This document shows positions 20,961 to 34,244 of a stretch of 64,000 nucleotides of DNA, piece after piece. Numbering within the stretch: the first letter of the stretch is position 1; the number at the start of each line of letters is the position of its first letter. The position numbers and the translations under genes were made by a program. Below the pieces are notes generated by a model that saw only the letters and a list, made by a program, of their open reading frames with translations, made no database searches and was not told the origin of the DNA. The stretch comes from Marsupella aquatica (Eukaryota > Marchantiophyta). Location: NCBI GenBank assembly GCA_973895155.1, contig OZ316891.1, positions 27,032,001 through 27,096,000 of the forward strand, given 5' to 3'.

Positions 20961-23900
20961 TCGATGATTTTACGAAGATTAGTAGTTTTCCGTCCGATCT
21001 GAGTTAATCGACGGTTCTTTACTGCGCTCTTTACACTGACAGAGGACCCGGCGTCTCGTACTGAGGGATCCTAGTTCGTTCTCATCCGCTCCAGCATTGT
21101 GAACCAGCATTTGAAGTTTTATGCACCTTCCAGACCTCAGGTTGGTGTGCTTTCCACTTCACTTTTCCACCATCAATCTTGCAGTATATGTGGCCAAAAT
21201 CTGATTTCTTTGGCTTGAAATGAAGACCAGGAGCTAGGCTATCTATTACAACCTATACCAAGACCTCTAATAAAGAAATGAGACTATGGTACTGTGTCAA
21301 AGTGAGGCAACCCATATTGCGTTCGAAACGAAGGGTGTTGAGGTTTTGTTGATATCTCAAGATCTATATGAGCATCAAATCTAGTTTTTTTTTGGTAGGC
21401 GTGTTTCTAGGTCACCTTACTCCATGCTCAAGGATTTCCAGGAACAAATCTAGACTAAGATTATGTCAAAATCAATGCTAAACGGCAACACCAAACACAC
21501 GAGAAGAGAAGGTCTTCCAAACCTTTCCATTTCATGGTCCTTGGTGCATCTAAAGTGAAGCACATGGCTCCCTCACTTCAAAAACATGGGGATCTTCATT
21601 ATTCATTAAAATCCTGCTAATGTTTGAGTGAGTTGGCATTCAAAATCACAACAAAAGTTGGACAATAGCCACTTGAGCACTTTGAGGTGGTTGGTTCCTT
21701 TGCAAACATGTTCCTTGCCCTCACCATTGAAGAAATCCTTATTCTTGGTTCCAAAAGTGTTTTGCAATACATCCCTGAGATGAATCTGTGAAAGTTTGTG
21801 AGACCCTCGATGCTTACCAGGCAACTTACTACGGATAAATAGAAGACCTTGACCATAGAACTCCTTGCCAAAATACAAACAACAAAATCTTTCCAAGTTG
21901 AACTTCTTGTCTTGGGCTCTAGGAATGTTCATATCCATCTTGATTGGAGTTCTTCATTGCCTCCTAGCCCCCAAAAAGATTCAAATAGTAATCTCTCCCT
22001 AAAGCAATTCAATGAGCCGACCTAGGTTCAATCCAAAGTTGAAGTTAATTAAGAACTAAAGTAAGGATCCAAGTGGTGATTCAAGCAGAACAACTTTGCA
22101 GCTATGATTCAATCAAACAAACAGTAAACCATGCTCCAACCAGTGGGAGATCATTTCATTGTTGATAAGATTTTTACAATAGTAGTTGAATAGGAAAATT
22201 TCCATGTGACCCCAACAAGGTTCCTACCAAAATAGAGAGCTATCCAATTCCGGCTTACTTTGAATAAAAGGCGTTATGGGGCTTAGATTTGGTACTGTAT
22301 CATCAGTGCCTTGCCAATCTGCAGGCTTGTTCTATAGTAGTTGATCCAAGCATGATGCCATGGTTAGTGAGTCTTAAACATTTCATAGGGTTAGACAGTT
22401 AAGATTCTTCTCCCTTGATAGCAAACCAATAGCTTGTAGCTACCATTTTATAGTTGTTGTATAATTTGTTTGAAGATGGCAGCAAGTTACAAAATGGCAA
22501 GCTGAACCAAGGGTAGTTGTGTATGCATTTAAGCTGTGCAGAGTGTGATTTAGGCATGTAGTGATGATTTGTGTTGATGAATTGAGCACGTAACAGGTTT
22601 TTGGAGGTGTGTATGAATGCAAGAAGCTTTGGTGAATAGACTGCAACACCTGTGAAAAAAGTAGGCAGATTCAGATCAAAATTCCAGATGCACTACTGTA
22701 GTCATTAATCTTGTCTCTAGAGGTCTCAATTAGAGAGGTAGCAATGTGGAGAAGGACAAGAAGTGGTTCATTAGGGACTCATGTATCAAAATGTTACAGA
22801 TGTGAACCTGTAAAGTTTTTTCTCTAACTCATGCAAATTTTGCGACTAAACTCTATGCCTGTCTCTAAAATGCAAGTCATACAAGTTATAGGCCTTGAAT
22901 TGATCCTAGATGTTCCTCAAGCTTGACAACAACCTTGCTGACATATAGTCCCTTTGGAAGCATTTCAATTCTGGTCTTTTAGGTCTTTAGCAAATTGTAA
23001 TCTAGGATGAAAAGGCATACAATTCCAATAGGAGTGGTGTGCAGGTTTTGCTTCATTCAGTAATAAGTACCACAAAACCGTTCAGAAGGGCTTTTTGTAA
23101 CATTAGACAACTTTGGTTCAGTAGTGCTTACTATAGAGACATGCAAAGAACACGCATGAAATAATTTTTTTCTTGCAGCACCTTAACTAAAGATTTCCAC
23201 ACGTACAAGGAGAGAAGAGGCTCAGTCACATTGTTGGAAGTGGTGAATATGCTGAGCCTGGGCTTAAGTTGATCCAGTAATTATGGAGGTTTAAACCTTA
23301 TTAGATATCAGTCTGAACCCGCCCATATCACTGAAGCTCAGACTCTTCACCAAAAGCAAACATATATCATTTTGGTGGCTGGCTTTTTTCTCTCAGAAGC
23401 CTCACCAAGTGAAAATTTACCTTGAAATATGCACGCAATTAACCTTGTTGAATCACTTTTCAACTCAGCAGCCCTGCTAAGTCATCTCAATGGCCTTGCT
23501 GAGTATGAAGGTTCCACATGGAAACAATTGATGGGAGCAATTGATACAGCTTGACAACTGTATCAATTGTCAAAATGGAGTTGCAAAACTCTTGAGCCAA
23601 CCCAAATTCAATCCAAAGTTGAAGTTAAGAACAAAAGTAAGGATTCAAGCGGGGGTTCAAGCAGAAGAACTTTGCAGCTATGATTACTGTGACCAGCTAC
23701 AAGTGATTGTCTTTGCAGTGTATAAAGTTGACTGGTTCCCATGCGTTGCTTGTCTTATTGCATTGACAAAGAGTTTAAATCATAATTATTCTTGCTAAAA
23801 TGGTAAGCCTATGTTTCTTGGTGGGAAAGATGTTAAAGAACATTGGCCTTCGACAAGTTTTTAAATGTTCAAATATTGGTAGCCTCTTCAGTTTCCCTAT

Positions 23901-24880
23901 TCCAAAATTTCCAGTTTGGGGTTTGAGTTGAGCACAAACCAGCAGCATTTCATGGCAGGCTCATACATTCCAGTAATAGATGATCATCTATATCTATATT
24001 AATGGAAGTGGTTAGACAGTATGGGGAGAAAGTTGACCAAGTCTTAATTCTGCATTGTCTCAGTTGTCCTGGGTCTTGAGTGGAAGACTGAAAAGTTTTC
24101 TTGGTGGTCCAAGCAACCTAGATACCTATCTAGTGCCTCTGGCTTACCAAATGAAATGACTTGAGTTCAACTATTACATTCAAGTTTGTCTTCTCTTACT
24201 GGCTACTTATTTTTGGAGTACTAAAATATTTTTTCATGATGCTTAAACTGACCGTTGTAAGTAGCAACTTTTGAGCTGGTTGTGACCCAAAGTCCATGAG
24301 ATGGATGGATTACATTTTGAAGTCAAGCCACAAATCCAAGAAACTATACCACCAGCTATTATTGAAATCAACTGATATCAGTTGTCACCTCATTTCAAAG
24401 ACACAATTAAGATGACCTGGGCCCCCAAAATTCAACAAATTCAAGAAAAGGGTCATATCCCTCCTGTGTACCAAACAGATGCCCATCTAAGCGAGGTCAG
24501 CCGAGATTGGCCCATGTTCATACCATCATATGATCCCATCATGCTCTTGGCCCACTTCTGTACCATATATACCATCAAATCCACATCTATGCCATCATAT
24601 GCCCTGTTCATATTGTACAGATGTCATGGGCCAATCTTGGCTGGCCTTGCCATTCGGTACAAATGCAATTACAGATAACAAATACAAGCAGTTTTTTCAA
24701 TGCCTTACACCTATATTGGCGAGATTAGCCAAGATTGAGCCGATATCAATTATAAAGCTGAGATCCATGAGGGTTTAAGGAGAGATGACTTATTGGTAAA
24801 ATTGTGCACACATATCCCCAAATCCTTTGGCCTAACTAGCTTATTCAAAGCCAATAGGTGAGTTTGCATCTCATTGTGGC
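20961..24880. other. Gene-poor region with one dispersed repeat pair
   Basis: No gene is recognised. An open frame of 110 codons on the minus strand (21938-21606) begins MDMNIPRAQDK and has no known domain; it may be a relic. About 90 bp at 22020-22112 and 23598-23687 are similar to each other (CAATCCAAAGTTGAAGTTAA ... CTTTGCAGCTATGATT), in direct orientation, about 1.6 kb apart. The rest is AT-rich without visible structure. Confidence 0.45.
22020..23687. repeat. Pair of about 90-bp direct repeats (22020-22112, 23598-23687)
   Basis: Both copies share CAATCCAAAGTTGAAGTTAA, then AGTAAGGAT.CAAG, then GATTCAAGCAGAA or a near form, then CTTTGCAGCTATGATT. They differ by several substitutions and small indels. 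They may be the LTRs or ends of an old element of about 1.7 kb, but I found no coding remains or target duplication. Confidence 0.55.
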
Positions 24881-24884
24881 TGAA

Positions 24885-25990
24885 TCTTTTTTTTCAATGC
24901 AAGCCATGAAACCCCATGGGAAGGGAAACTAAAAAGGGCCAAACAAGAAGGGGACCAACCCCAAGAACAAGGGCCAGCAGCAGACCAACCAAAAAGAACC
25001 AACCAGCAGGAGAATGAAACAAAACCCAACCAAGCCAGCAACAAGGAGCCTTTTGAAAGAACAGCAGAAGAAAACCCAACACCTATCTAAGCACCTCTAT
25101 CTAGCTAAGATCATAGAAACTTAAATGATTGGCAACCAATAAGACAGCAAGACCCAAAACCTTGCCCAAAACTAAACAGAGTGTGCCAGCACAAGGAGCA
25201 GAGCAAGGGACCACTTAAAGTAAGATTGCACCTCAGAAGAACCAAAGCACAAGGAGGAGGAGGAGGAGTTTTGAAAGAGTCTGTAAATCATGTGGTTTAC
25301 CAGCTTGAACTTCCTTGTTGGTTTATTTGTATCAGCCCACCTCCATTGCTTTGCTAATGTTATTCCTTGTCACACCTTAGCCCCATTGCCTTGAATCATA
25401 GAGACAAAAGCCTGGCTATTCTCTCTTGTATCAATGTCTATTCCTCTGACTACCAATTTTATGCACAGTCTATCTTTTCTCGACGTGAATCCCACGGATC
25501 TGCAATTCTTTTGATGCTGATTCTCCCACAGAACCTAGTAATAGAGTGGATCAGGGAATCTGGTTTTGCTTGGAAGCCATCTATACAGCAGACTGAATCC
25601 TCTACGCTCCACCAACCCGGCGTACCAGCCAAATACCAGAAGAAAACTAGATGATCCCTCAAAGGCTCCCATATATTCCACAAACTCCTAGTGTACTTGA
25701 GCCCACAAAAAGCTTGGGATAGCAAAAAAGAAGATGATCTTCTGCTGTGTACCTGTTCCTCCTAATGATCATGTAGTTCTTTTGAGAGTTCCTCCATTTG
25801 ACTAGATCCAAATTTGCATTGGAAAGACACGCCTATTCTGAACAAAGATCATCTAGCGCCTTATTGAACATAGACATGAAAGAGAATCAGAATTGAATGT
25901 CTCTTAAAAGCCTTCAGTCCCAGCTCCTTCAACTTTTGGTCTAGCCAGAGTTTTCCATGCCACCAGGGGGATCCTTCTATCACCACAAGG
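24885..25990 (-). mobile_element. L1-like LINE, copy B, decayed
   Basis: On the minus strand, about 25990-25750 reads as the end of a LINE reverse transcriptase with several stops (WKTLARPK is visible). 25725-25459 has GWWSVEDSVCCIDGFQAKPD, which parallels GRWSVGDVIRCLKGFQSWSN in copy C. The 3' end has the same hairpin as the other copies (24904-24919), followed by an A-run at 24897-24890. The copy is too mutated to be active. Confidence 0.65.
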
Positions 25991-26012
25991 ATTAACTCCC
26001 CATAGAAAATCT

Positions 26013-26303
26013 GAGGTATTTGCAACCGACAGGTTCAAACACTAACAGCAAACAATTACTTGTAACAGGAAAATGAGTAGTAGTTTTTTAGAACTGTTTT
26101 GAACCTTTTCTTTGAGATAATAATTATTTTATTTTTGGTTTAGTCAGTATTGTATTGCTAGCTCTCGGATCTAGAAATAGCAGCCCTAAAAAAAATGTCA
26201 AGTTTTTAACTATTTTGGAAAATTATATATTTAATGGTGCATTTTTAGATCGTTGTTTTTTCTGGTACCGGTAAACTTGTTTGCTGTTGCGGTCGCAATA
26301 CCC
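26013..26303. mobile_element. hAT-type MITE, copy A
   Basis: It starts GAGGTATTTGC and ends GCAATACCC, with imperfect terminal inverted repeats. The flanking 8-mers GAAAATCT and AAAAATCC agree at 6 of 8 positions, as expected for an old 8-bp target duplication. The interior matches copies B and C (30468-30790, 60843-61163) in the CTGGTA/GTAACAGGAAAATG segments. It has no coding capacity. It is the most diverged of the three. Confidence 0.65.
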
Positions 26304-26588
26304 AAAAATCCTGTCATACAGCTATAATATATTGTCTTGGTCAGAGTTTCTGAAGAATGAAGAAACATCATATGGTAAACAAGGTTGGCTTGCAATACAT
26401 GTTTGACAGTTAGTATAGTCCTACCAGCGAAAGATAAAAATATCGTAGACCATGAAGACTCCTATTTTATCAAGGCAAAAGGGATGAAGTTGAGGAGTAC
26501 ATAGCCCCCAACCCATGGCATGGGAGTGCCAAGATATCTCTATAATTCCCCACTGACATGCACTTACTAATCAAACATCTACTGTGGG

Positions 26589-27070
26589 CACTAATCAGAA
26601 GAAAACTACCCTTTGTGAGACGCTCCCCTTTGTGACTTTTGGGAGACCTTGAGAAATATATGACTTCAAGTTTAGGGTACTAGTCATTTTAATTTACACC
26701 TATCCACTATTTTTTGGGTGAGGTTAGTGAAAGTCATTTCTACAACTTCTGAGAAAGCCACAATTGTAACACTATAAGGTGAGTCATATGTAACGTATTC
26801 TGCATTACAACATTATGAAATAGAGTGCAACAAGCTCTACAATAATACTTGGCTCTATATCAAATTTTTACCCCAACCATAGTTAAGTAATGACACTTTC
26901 TACCAGCTATACCAGTTCTGCTCTATACCATCAAACATGTTATGTGTACAGATCTTGCGCACTATATATCATAATAGTATCTAGGTAATTATGACTATCC
27001 AGAGTAGCATTCCTTGCATGTAATGTGGGATGTAATGTACAAGAAACTCAGTGTGCACTTGAATCACATA
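26589..27070 (+). mobile_element. CACTA-terminus-like repeat, copy 1
   Basis: It begins CACTAATCAGAAGAAAACTACC, which is close to the CACTAGAAGAAACC terminus seen at 31423 and 62487. The next several hundred bp match those two copies in parts such as GAGACCTT..GA.A, AAGTCAT and the AACT..GG.AAG segments. It appears to be a degraded CACTA left end. A matching right end was not found. Confidence 0.5.
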
Positions 27071-30000
27071 GTGAAGTGTTTTGCATTTAGGAGTTTTGTA
27101 CCCTTAATTAAGAAGTTGGAGCCCAGCTTATATACATATGACATTGGAGCCCGGAAGTTTAGGGTCATAACTAATTATCAGGACCTTTTTTAATCATCCT
27201 AGCATAATTCACTATTATGCCTCTAGTGTGGCCACATCCCATCAGCCACCATGCATCTACCTAGGGACATCAAAGCTCATCAAATCTACTAACTCTAAAT
27301 TGCCAAAGGAGTCAGGTTAGGGTTGAATCATTCCTTTCCTATGAATGTGGTTGATGCTTACACTAAACATGTGTAAGCAATAATGGTTGCCTTTGATCCC
27401 TTAACTGGTGGCAGGATGGTAATCATTACTGAGGGAACTCCAATACACGCCAATATGTTGGGCCTATAGTACAAGCAACATCCGTTGATTCTGCTTTGAA
27501 TTTGGTGCATTGTCAGTTGGAGTGTAGCAAGAGTGAGGGAAAGTTTGCTTTCAGTGCTGACTATTGAGCTGCCCTAAGTGTATACACTCCTTGCCATCCC
27601 CAGCTGCTCAAGTTTCTGCCTATACTCTCCACCTGCTCTAAGTAAGTGTATTGAGCTTGCCCTCACTCACACCATTGAGGCTTTTGGTGCTGTCGCCACT
27701 ATAAGTGTTGTTGCACGTTGGTGCTTGTAGACTATTTATGGTGCTACTACCTCCTGTGAGCTTGTGGCTGATCAATCTAGGACACCTGAGCCAGGTCCAA
27801 GCATTGGTCCAAGCGCTTGGTATTGCTGCAAGAATAGCAAGGGATTTCTGGTCCGTTTGTTGCATTGAGAGTGCACTTTTGCATGGGAGTGGCAGTGTTG
27901 CGGTATTGAACAAGTTAGAGTCACATTCATGTGAGCTCAGCTCAGGTCTGGCTTCCAAGGAGGTGTTCAAGGTGATCAAAAAATAGTGACAGTGAGCCTG
28001 ATCAGGTTTGGCTTTATAGGTCTGAAGGAGGTTGGACCTGCAACGTACCTAGGAGCTGTGAGCTGCATTAGAGTGCATCCAACATACTGGTGAGTCACTC
28101 TCACCCATATCACAACTTGGTGGGTAGATGCAGGTATGAGGTCCATTGGCTTGTTGCACAAAGGTCCGGAGAACTGAAGTTTTGAGCGGAATGAGTTGCT
28201 TAGGTGTGCACTAGATATGTTGTTGTGCCAAACCGTTTCAGCCCAGCAAATGGAAATGAGGAAGGAACCAACTAAATACTCATCCCTTGTCGGTGGCAAG
28301 TGCTGAGCTGTTCAGGATGGATGTTTGGGTGAGAAGGAGATTCAGTTGGCTGGTGACTCATCATCACTTGACTGGTGACTCTAAAGTGATAGCTACTCGA
28401 GGGGTAGTGAGCTTGATGGGGGAGATAGGTAGTGACCCGCCGTAGGACCAGTGATCAGACTCTCACTAGTGGCCTACTCGAGGGCACCCGTTGTAAGTTG
28501 ATCGAAAGAGAAGATTAAAAATAAAGGAGTGTGAGAGTGAGCTTTGAAATATGCTTGTCGTTGGATCCGATTGCAGCAAGAAGCAAGTCGCTTACCCGGG
28601 GTAGCCCTTAGACATTGTGACAACGTGGAAATGAGAGGTACATTTTTGTTGGATGCATTGGAACTGGTATCAATCAGCTTTTGTAATAGCAAGAATTGTT
28701 CAAAGAACTTTAGGGGGTTGTGTTGTCTCCATTGCATGCAGACTTGTTTTTCCATCTTTCAGCTTGGCCTATGCAGTTCATAATTACATCAACATTCTTT
28801 GTTGATAGACATTCTTATCCCAAACATCAGGTGAACCCAGTTGAGTGACTCCAAGCCCACTGAACTAAACCAAGCTGAATGACGGAGAGCATGCTTGGCT
28901 ACACTGAACTGTGTTGCATTGAACACATCCTAAGTAGCTTCTAGATGAAATTATACCTGGGAGCTAAAAGAAGGAAAGTGCAAACATTGAATTGCGATGC
29001 AACTTGGAACTTAGTAGTGTGGTCCCACACTGAGACTTCTTACACTGTTTGGATGTTTTCTCACAAAAACTTAAGGTTCGTGTAATTAGGTGATTATTCC
29101 AAAAGGAGAGTAAAAGTATGGAAAATCATAAAAAAAATTAAAATTTTAGAATTTATAAGATCCTCTTAAGTGGTAATAAGCTATTCCTAAGAGTTTCAAG
29201 GATGACTTAGAAGACAAGGAGGCAAAACAAGATGATGGCTTGGACGTCCCTTTCTGAGGACGTCTCTTCCATGACACCCTGGACATCAATTGACAGCGGC
29301 AGTGACAACCCATGATGACAACATATTGACATCCCTGATGTCCCTTTGCAAGGATGTCCACCCGCTTAAGCCATAGATTGGACAGTCGCCAACCCGCGCA
29401 TGACCCTGTCTTTTCCTAGTGACATCCCTAACATCCCTTTGTAAGTAAGTCCAAGATATCCACTCCTTTTTGAAGACTTGATGACCCGACGTCCCTCGTG
29501 ACCAAAGACAGCAAAACTGTAGGATGGCTTGGACATCCCCAAGTAAGGACATCTGGGATGTCACTTACCCAAACCCTAAATACGGCCAAGACGGCATTGA
29601 GACAACTTCTCAAAAACGTTGTGGACCTTGTTGATGGTTGACGATGGAGGCAAGAGATTTAACTTCTAGGTCTCCTTTGTCTGTTCACCGTTTGTACTCA
29701 TTTTTCTTGCTAAAGGAGCGTACTCACGGAATGTACATATAGCCCAATTATGAACTGACATTGATAAGGCATAGAGGATCAAGTATTGAATCAAAGAAGC
29801 TATGGAGTCCCAAACTTTGCTTGATTAGTGCTCTTTTATTTGTTCGTCTTTTCAGTTCCATCTTCTCCATGATAGCGTAGCTACCTCAAGACCTTGTGAC
29901 TCTATTCTTGATCCCCAATGATCAGCTATTTAGGAGAATTTAATAGTTGAGTTTTCTCTGAATTTTAGAAAGCTATGGCTGCCCGGAGCTTACCAATTAG

Positions 30001-30467
30001 TAAGAGTGTTAGAATTGTTATACCTTCTGGTTCTAATGCTTACTTTGAGCTCTTGGGTAACTAAGTAGACATGGGCTTGAGTCATTTGATTTTCTTCCAT
30101 GGGACATGCTCCATGGATATATTGCTCATTGCTGATTTTCTTTGTGCACCAAGAGCCAAAACTTTTAGAAGTTCCACTAGAGGTTCTCCCGATGTTTGCA
30201 CTCTTGGTGTAGTTTCTAAGGTTTATCAGTTGAGTTAGGAGGGAGAGAGGTTTATTCTGTTGGGGAGGACTTGACAGCTTGTTACTTTTGAGGTGTTAGA
30301 GACCAGAGGACTGGTTGGAGGATTGATCAATGCAAGAATTGGGAACTAGCTCAATTGCTCTGTTTCGTAATGCCCGTCTTTCATCCTACCAAGCCCATCA
30401 AGGTTATGGTCTACTTGGCTAGTTCTATTATTGCTTCATGGACTGACTCGGGGATTGATCAACTGGG
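27071..30467. other. Gene-free region
   Basis: No gene is recognised. Short open frames show no motif. Between 28080 and 28480 there are many TGACT/GTGACT and TACTCGAGG motifs. A separate cluster of GGACGTCC-like motifs lies at 29233-29570 and is listed on its own. Confidence 0.45.
29233..29570. repeat. Cluster of GGACGTCC/GGACATCC-type motifs
   Basis: GATGGCTTGGAC followed by RTCCC and then GAGGACRTCT, or a near form, occurs at about 29233 and again at 29523. Between them are at least six more GGATGTCC, GACATCCC or GACGTCCC motifs in both orientations. Repeated short palindromic motifs like these resemble subterminal repeats of DNA transposons. No transposon ends were found. Confidence 0.55.
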
Positions 30468-30790
30468 GAGGTGTTTACAAAAGACAGCAAACAGGAAACA
30501 GGATTTAATAATAGAAACTGGTAACAGGAAAAAAAACTGGTAACAGGAAAATGGGTGGAAATTTTTTTTGATTTTTTTTTGAAATTTTTTTGCTAGCGCC
30601 CGGCGCTGCTAATAGTAGCGCCCAAAGCTAGCCAATGTTGCATTGTTAATTTTTTTGGAAATAACATGTTTTAGGAGACATTTTTAAATTGTCATTTTTC
30701 CTGGTAACAGTGATTTTTTCCTGGTAACAGCATTTTAAAAACAGGAAAAAAAATCCTGTTTACCTATTTCTTGTCTCCGTCGCTATACCC
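30468..30790. mobile_element. hAT-type MITE, copy B, perfect 8-bp target duplication
   Basis: CAACTGGG lies at 30460-30467 and again at 30791-30798. The element starts GAGGTGTTTACAAAAGACAG and ends CGCTATACCC. The termini are imperfect inverted repeats that share GACA.(C/A)AAA.AGG..AAACAGGATTT when one end is reversed. The interior has GCTAGCGCCCGGCGC and AGCGCCCAAAGCTAGC, a second inverted motif. No ORF is present. The 8-bp duplication points to hAT transposase as the mobilising enzyme. Confidence 0.85.
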
Positions 30791-31422
30791 CAACTGGGCC
30801 TTATTAGTTCTTTTGGAGGTGATCGCCAAGCAGGTAGTTGTTTTGACTTCTACTAGTTGTCGTGACATATAGTATCGTAGCCATAGTATATCGAAAACAT
30901 ACAAGTCACCGGCAATGCATATGTGCAAGATGCTAGCAACCAACATCCTTAGAAAAAGTCCAATCACATTCACAAGTGCCAAGAAAAAGCAACTGAGGTG
31001 GTATGTACATAGTGGAGGTGTAAACCTCTATATATAAAAGGCGTAAGAGAAACAAGCGTACTGAAATCGAATCGAAACCGGCGAGATGCCAAGATCGGCC
31101 GGGAGCATCTAACGAATCACTGTGTGAATCCCGTGTACGGAACCGACGAGCACTGTCTAAGCTCTGTCAACAGCGATTCAAGAAGAACTGAAAAACGGCA
31201 AAGAAAAACATGCCCTAAGTAGGTCCGGGTCCAGGCATCACACTAACAAACACTTTGCTTCAAGAACGGCCCAGACTCGCTACAAGAACATGACACTAAC
31301 TCAAGTAGTACACTAGCCCTAACTACATACCTAGCGGGCATGCGAGGGACATGCCAATGTGCACAAGAGGCACTATCCCTCGGCATGACATAGTGACACT
31401 TTCTTGACACCTTACTTGGCAC

Positions 31423-31770
31423 CACTAGAAGAAACCGAGCCATTCTGAGACCCAGCCTTACATGACTTGTGTGAGACCTTTGAAAATAAGTGACTCCAAG
31501 GTTTAGGGTGTCATCTTTGTTACATCTTCTTGACTCACTTTTGGTGAAGTTCTGGGAAGTCATGTATTTAACTATTGGGAAAGTTGCTTCTGTAACTGAG
31601 TTAAGGCAAGTATATTGAAGTTATATAAGTGACCATGACTTACATGATTTCCTTGCCCAATACATATGATTTTGGATCCATCATATTAATCACATTATGT
31701 CATGCAATTATATATAGTTACCTCCCTTTGCTTTAACCATCACTGAGTTGCTCTTTATTGTTCCCCTGTA
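31423..31770 (+). repeat. CACTA left terminus, copy 2 of a window-wide repeat
   Basis: This sequence recurs at 62487 with high similarity over about 350 bp (for example GAGACCTT, TTGACT.A.TTTTGGTGAAGTT, AATACATATGATTTTGGATCC) and, more diverged, at 26589. It holds several GTGACT/AGTCAT motifs, as expected for a transposase-binding subterminal region. Confidence 0.7.
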
Positions 31771-32357
31771 AGAAAGTATACATGACATTTTTACCCTAAT
31801 TGAAGTTTAGGTAAGTAGGGCAAATTTGTGATTCTAGCTAGACAAGAACCAACCAAATTTAAGTTAACATTCATGTACACGGCCGCAACTGAGTTCAAAA
31901 AGGTGTGAAAATTTGTGCCATGCCCCCAAAAATAATGATGCACCCTAAACCCTAATACTCTACATACATAGTTACCTTAAAAAAGTCACCACAACCAATT
32001 AGTGGTACTTGTCACATACTGCTCACACACATATTAAAACTCACTTCATCCACTAACTCATTTTAAAAATTTGCTCTGCATATATACCCCATAATTAGCC
32101 AATATCAAATGGAACCCCCTTCATATGGGAATATTGAAGGGCCCAATTTAGGACCTCTTTTTCCTTAAGTGCACAATGCAATGCCGTTGCATCAATTTCT
32201 CTATCGGAAGCCCTCTTCCAATGAACCATGTTGCGCAATTGCAAGTTGATACCAAAACTTTTGACTGCCAAAAGCTTTTGTGGAGGGACTTGGAGAAAGA
32301 GAGAGTGCGCCCGCAAAGTGAGAGTCTTGTTGTTTCATGAGCGGGAAAGTTTTCACA

Positions 32358-34244
32358 CACTAGTAGAAACCGGGGCAATTTATATGTCAAGGCTAGGGGG
32401 TGGCTGGGTTTTCACTAAAGGGGGTTTAGGGGGGGTTTGATGTCAAGGGTCGGGGGTTGCATGTTAAGGGGATGGGGGTTTAGGGACCATTGGATCGTCG
32501 GCATCCATCCCCCCCGGTCCATTCTTCATCCATTTAACCCTCTTTTGCCAATGACTCCAAATGTCCAATGGGTTTTCAGAGGGTTTATGCTTGAGGAGGG
32601 TGAGTTTAAGGGTAGGTGTTGTTTTTTGCCATCTGGGTGACTTAGGATATTTATCTAACCCAATGACTATACCCAAAATACCCAACTAAAAGCCCCCCCC
32701 CCAAAAAAAATGCATGCACCCTTGGTCTTAGTTACCGTTTAATCCTAACTGTGAACTTACGTCTAAATGTGTTAGGTGCTTGCAGAATGCCTATGAACGA
32801 GTCCTTCCAGTCGACTCAATGTTTAGGGTAAACGGATTTTGTAAAGGAAAATTGCACAAAGTGTCGACGGCTACCACTAGGGTTTTCCTTCACGTTTCTG
32901 CAAGGGAATCCAAGGCCAAACACTTTGCGCCCGATAATGCACTTTTCCTCAGTTGCTCTCGACTCTTGCACCTGATCGCACTCAGTCAATACATTTAGCG
33001 CTTTTGGAGGTGGGATTTCATGTCATTGCGTAGGGCTTGGAGCTTCGACCTTTGCTATATGACCCATTGTCGACTGCAATCTCACTATAGGGTTTAGGTG
33101 GGCCCTAAATCTTACATTCGTCTTTCCTGTGGTGACAACGCGGGTGCTAAGGTGTATAGGAGCAAGGTTGTTGGGAGGTTTATCGCGGATGACTGGCGAT
33201 TGGTGAGGCCTATTTGCATTCATCTCCACTATCATTGGGTACCCGAGATACAACGATCGACCTTCTATACAGAGGCGAGGAAGTGACGAGAACCTACAAC
33301 TCTTTGCGGGAATGCGTGGTCTTCTGCTTACCTGATTGCCCTCATGCTTGACTGTAAATACATTAGTAAAGTTTTGCTTTGGCTCAACTTTGGTCTTTTT
33401 TGGCCTTGCGTGACTGCGCTCACTTCTCTCGGTTTCCAGTGTGTAGTTGGCTAAAGACCTGGATGTCATGCTGTGAGCGCAAGCTGCTAGTAGTTGTCCA
33501 TAGCTTGGGGAAAGCGGTGGGGACTGAGGCCACAAAGGAGTTTGACCTGCGCTTTTTTTTCTTTGCAGCAAGAGCGAGAGTGAGACGAGTTGCAAATTGA
33601 GTTTCATTGAGCTGCTGCCCTGGGCTTGGCGGAGGTCCTACACTCTTGTGTCGCTCACTTGTTCAGCTCGGGGTTCAGCTGCGGTGGGAGCGGGCTTTTG
33701 GTAGTGACCTGTTCAGTTGCAGTGGGAGCTGACAACTTTGGTGGCTGTGGTGTTGAGCTTCTGAGGAGGGCAAGCAACTGCGTGATGTGCCCTTGAGTGA
33801 ATGTCTCTTGGAGGAGCTGCGAAGTGGTGAAAGGGGAAGGAGGTGAGCTCGGGCCTGGAAGCAATGTGCTTCTCCAACATTTTTGCACAATGCAATGCTG
33901 CTCAATCGTTTATCCTTCCTCTAAAGCTGAGTGTGATGCATCGACCTTTGACGAGAGTATCTGCATTACAGTTTGCTACATACGGCTGCTCTCTGTGTGG
34001 CAATCGCCAATAGCTAGCGCAATGGAGGGTTTGACGTCAACTTTGAGTCATTGATCAGTGCACACTACATCGCTCTCCCTTTGCTAAACCCTTTCTTTTG
34101 GCTTGGTTCTTGGTGCCTTTGGCATAGGAGCGACGTTATTGCTAATCAACTCCCGAATCAACTTTGGAGGTGCGGGTTAGAAGGGGTTGGAGAGAGGAGG
34201 TCCAAACCGAGAATGCCCTTCACCGTCAATGGTTTCTACTAGTC
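32358..34244. mobile_element. Possible nested small CACTA-like element
   Basis: CACTAGTAGAAACC at 32358 and its near-reverse GGTTTCTACTAGTC, ending at 34244, lie 1.9 kb apart in inverted orientation, matching at 13 of 14 bases. No 3-bp target duplication is visible (ACA against CCG). The interior has no recognisable gene, only G-rich stretches and tandem GCTGCGA/GGAGATGC units. The pair may be chance or a decayed non-autonomous element. Confidence 0.3.

Noticed and set aside
28080-28480. TGACT/GTGACT-rich stretch as a right end for the CACTA copy at 26589
   Set aside because: No TAGTG terminus matching CACTAGAAGAA was found near it, and the motifs are sparse.
33023-33607. 194-codon minus-strand open frame
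   Set aside because: No domain and no neighbours that support it; the composition is Ser/Arg/Pro-rich and looks random. It could be an old gene fragment, but I cannot support it.
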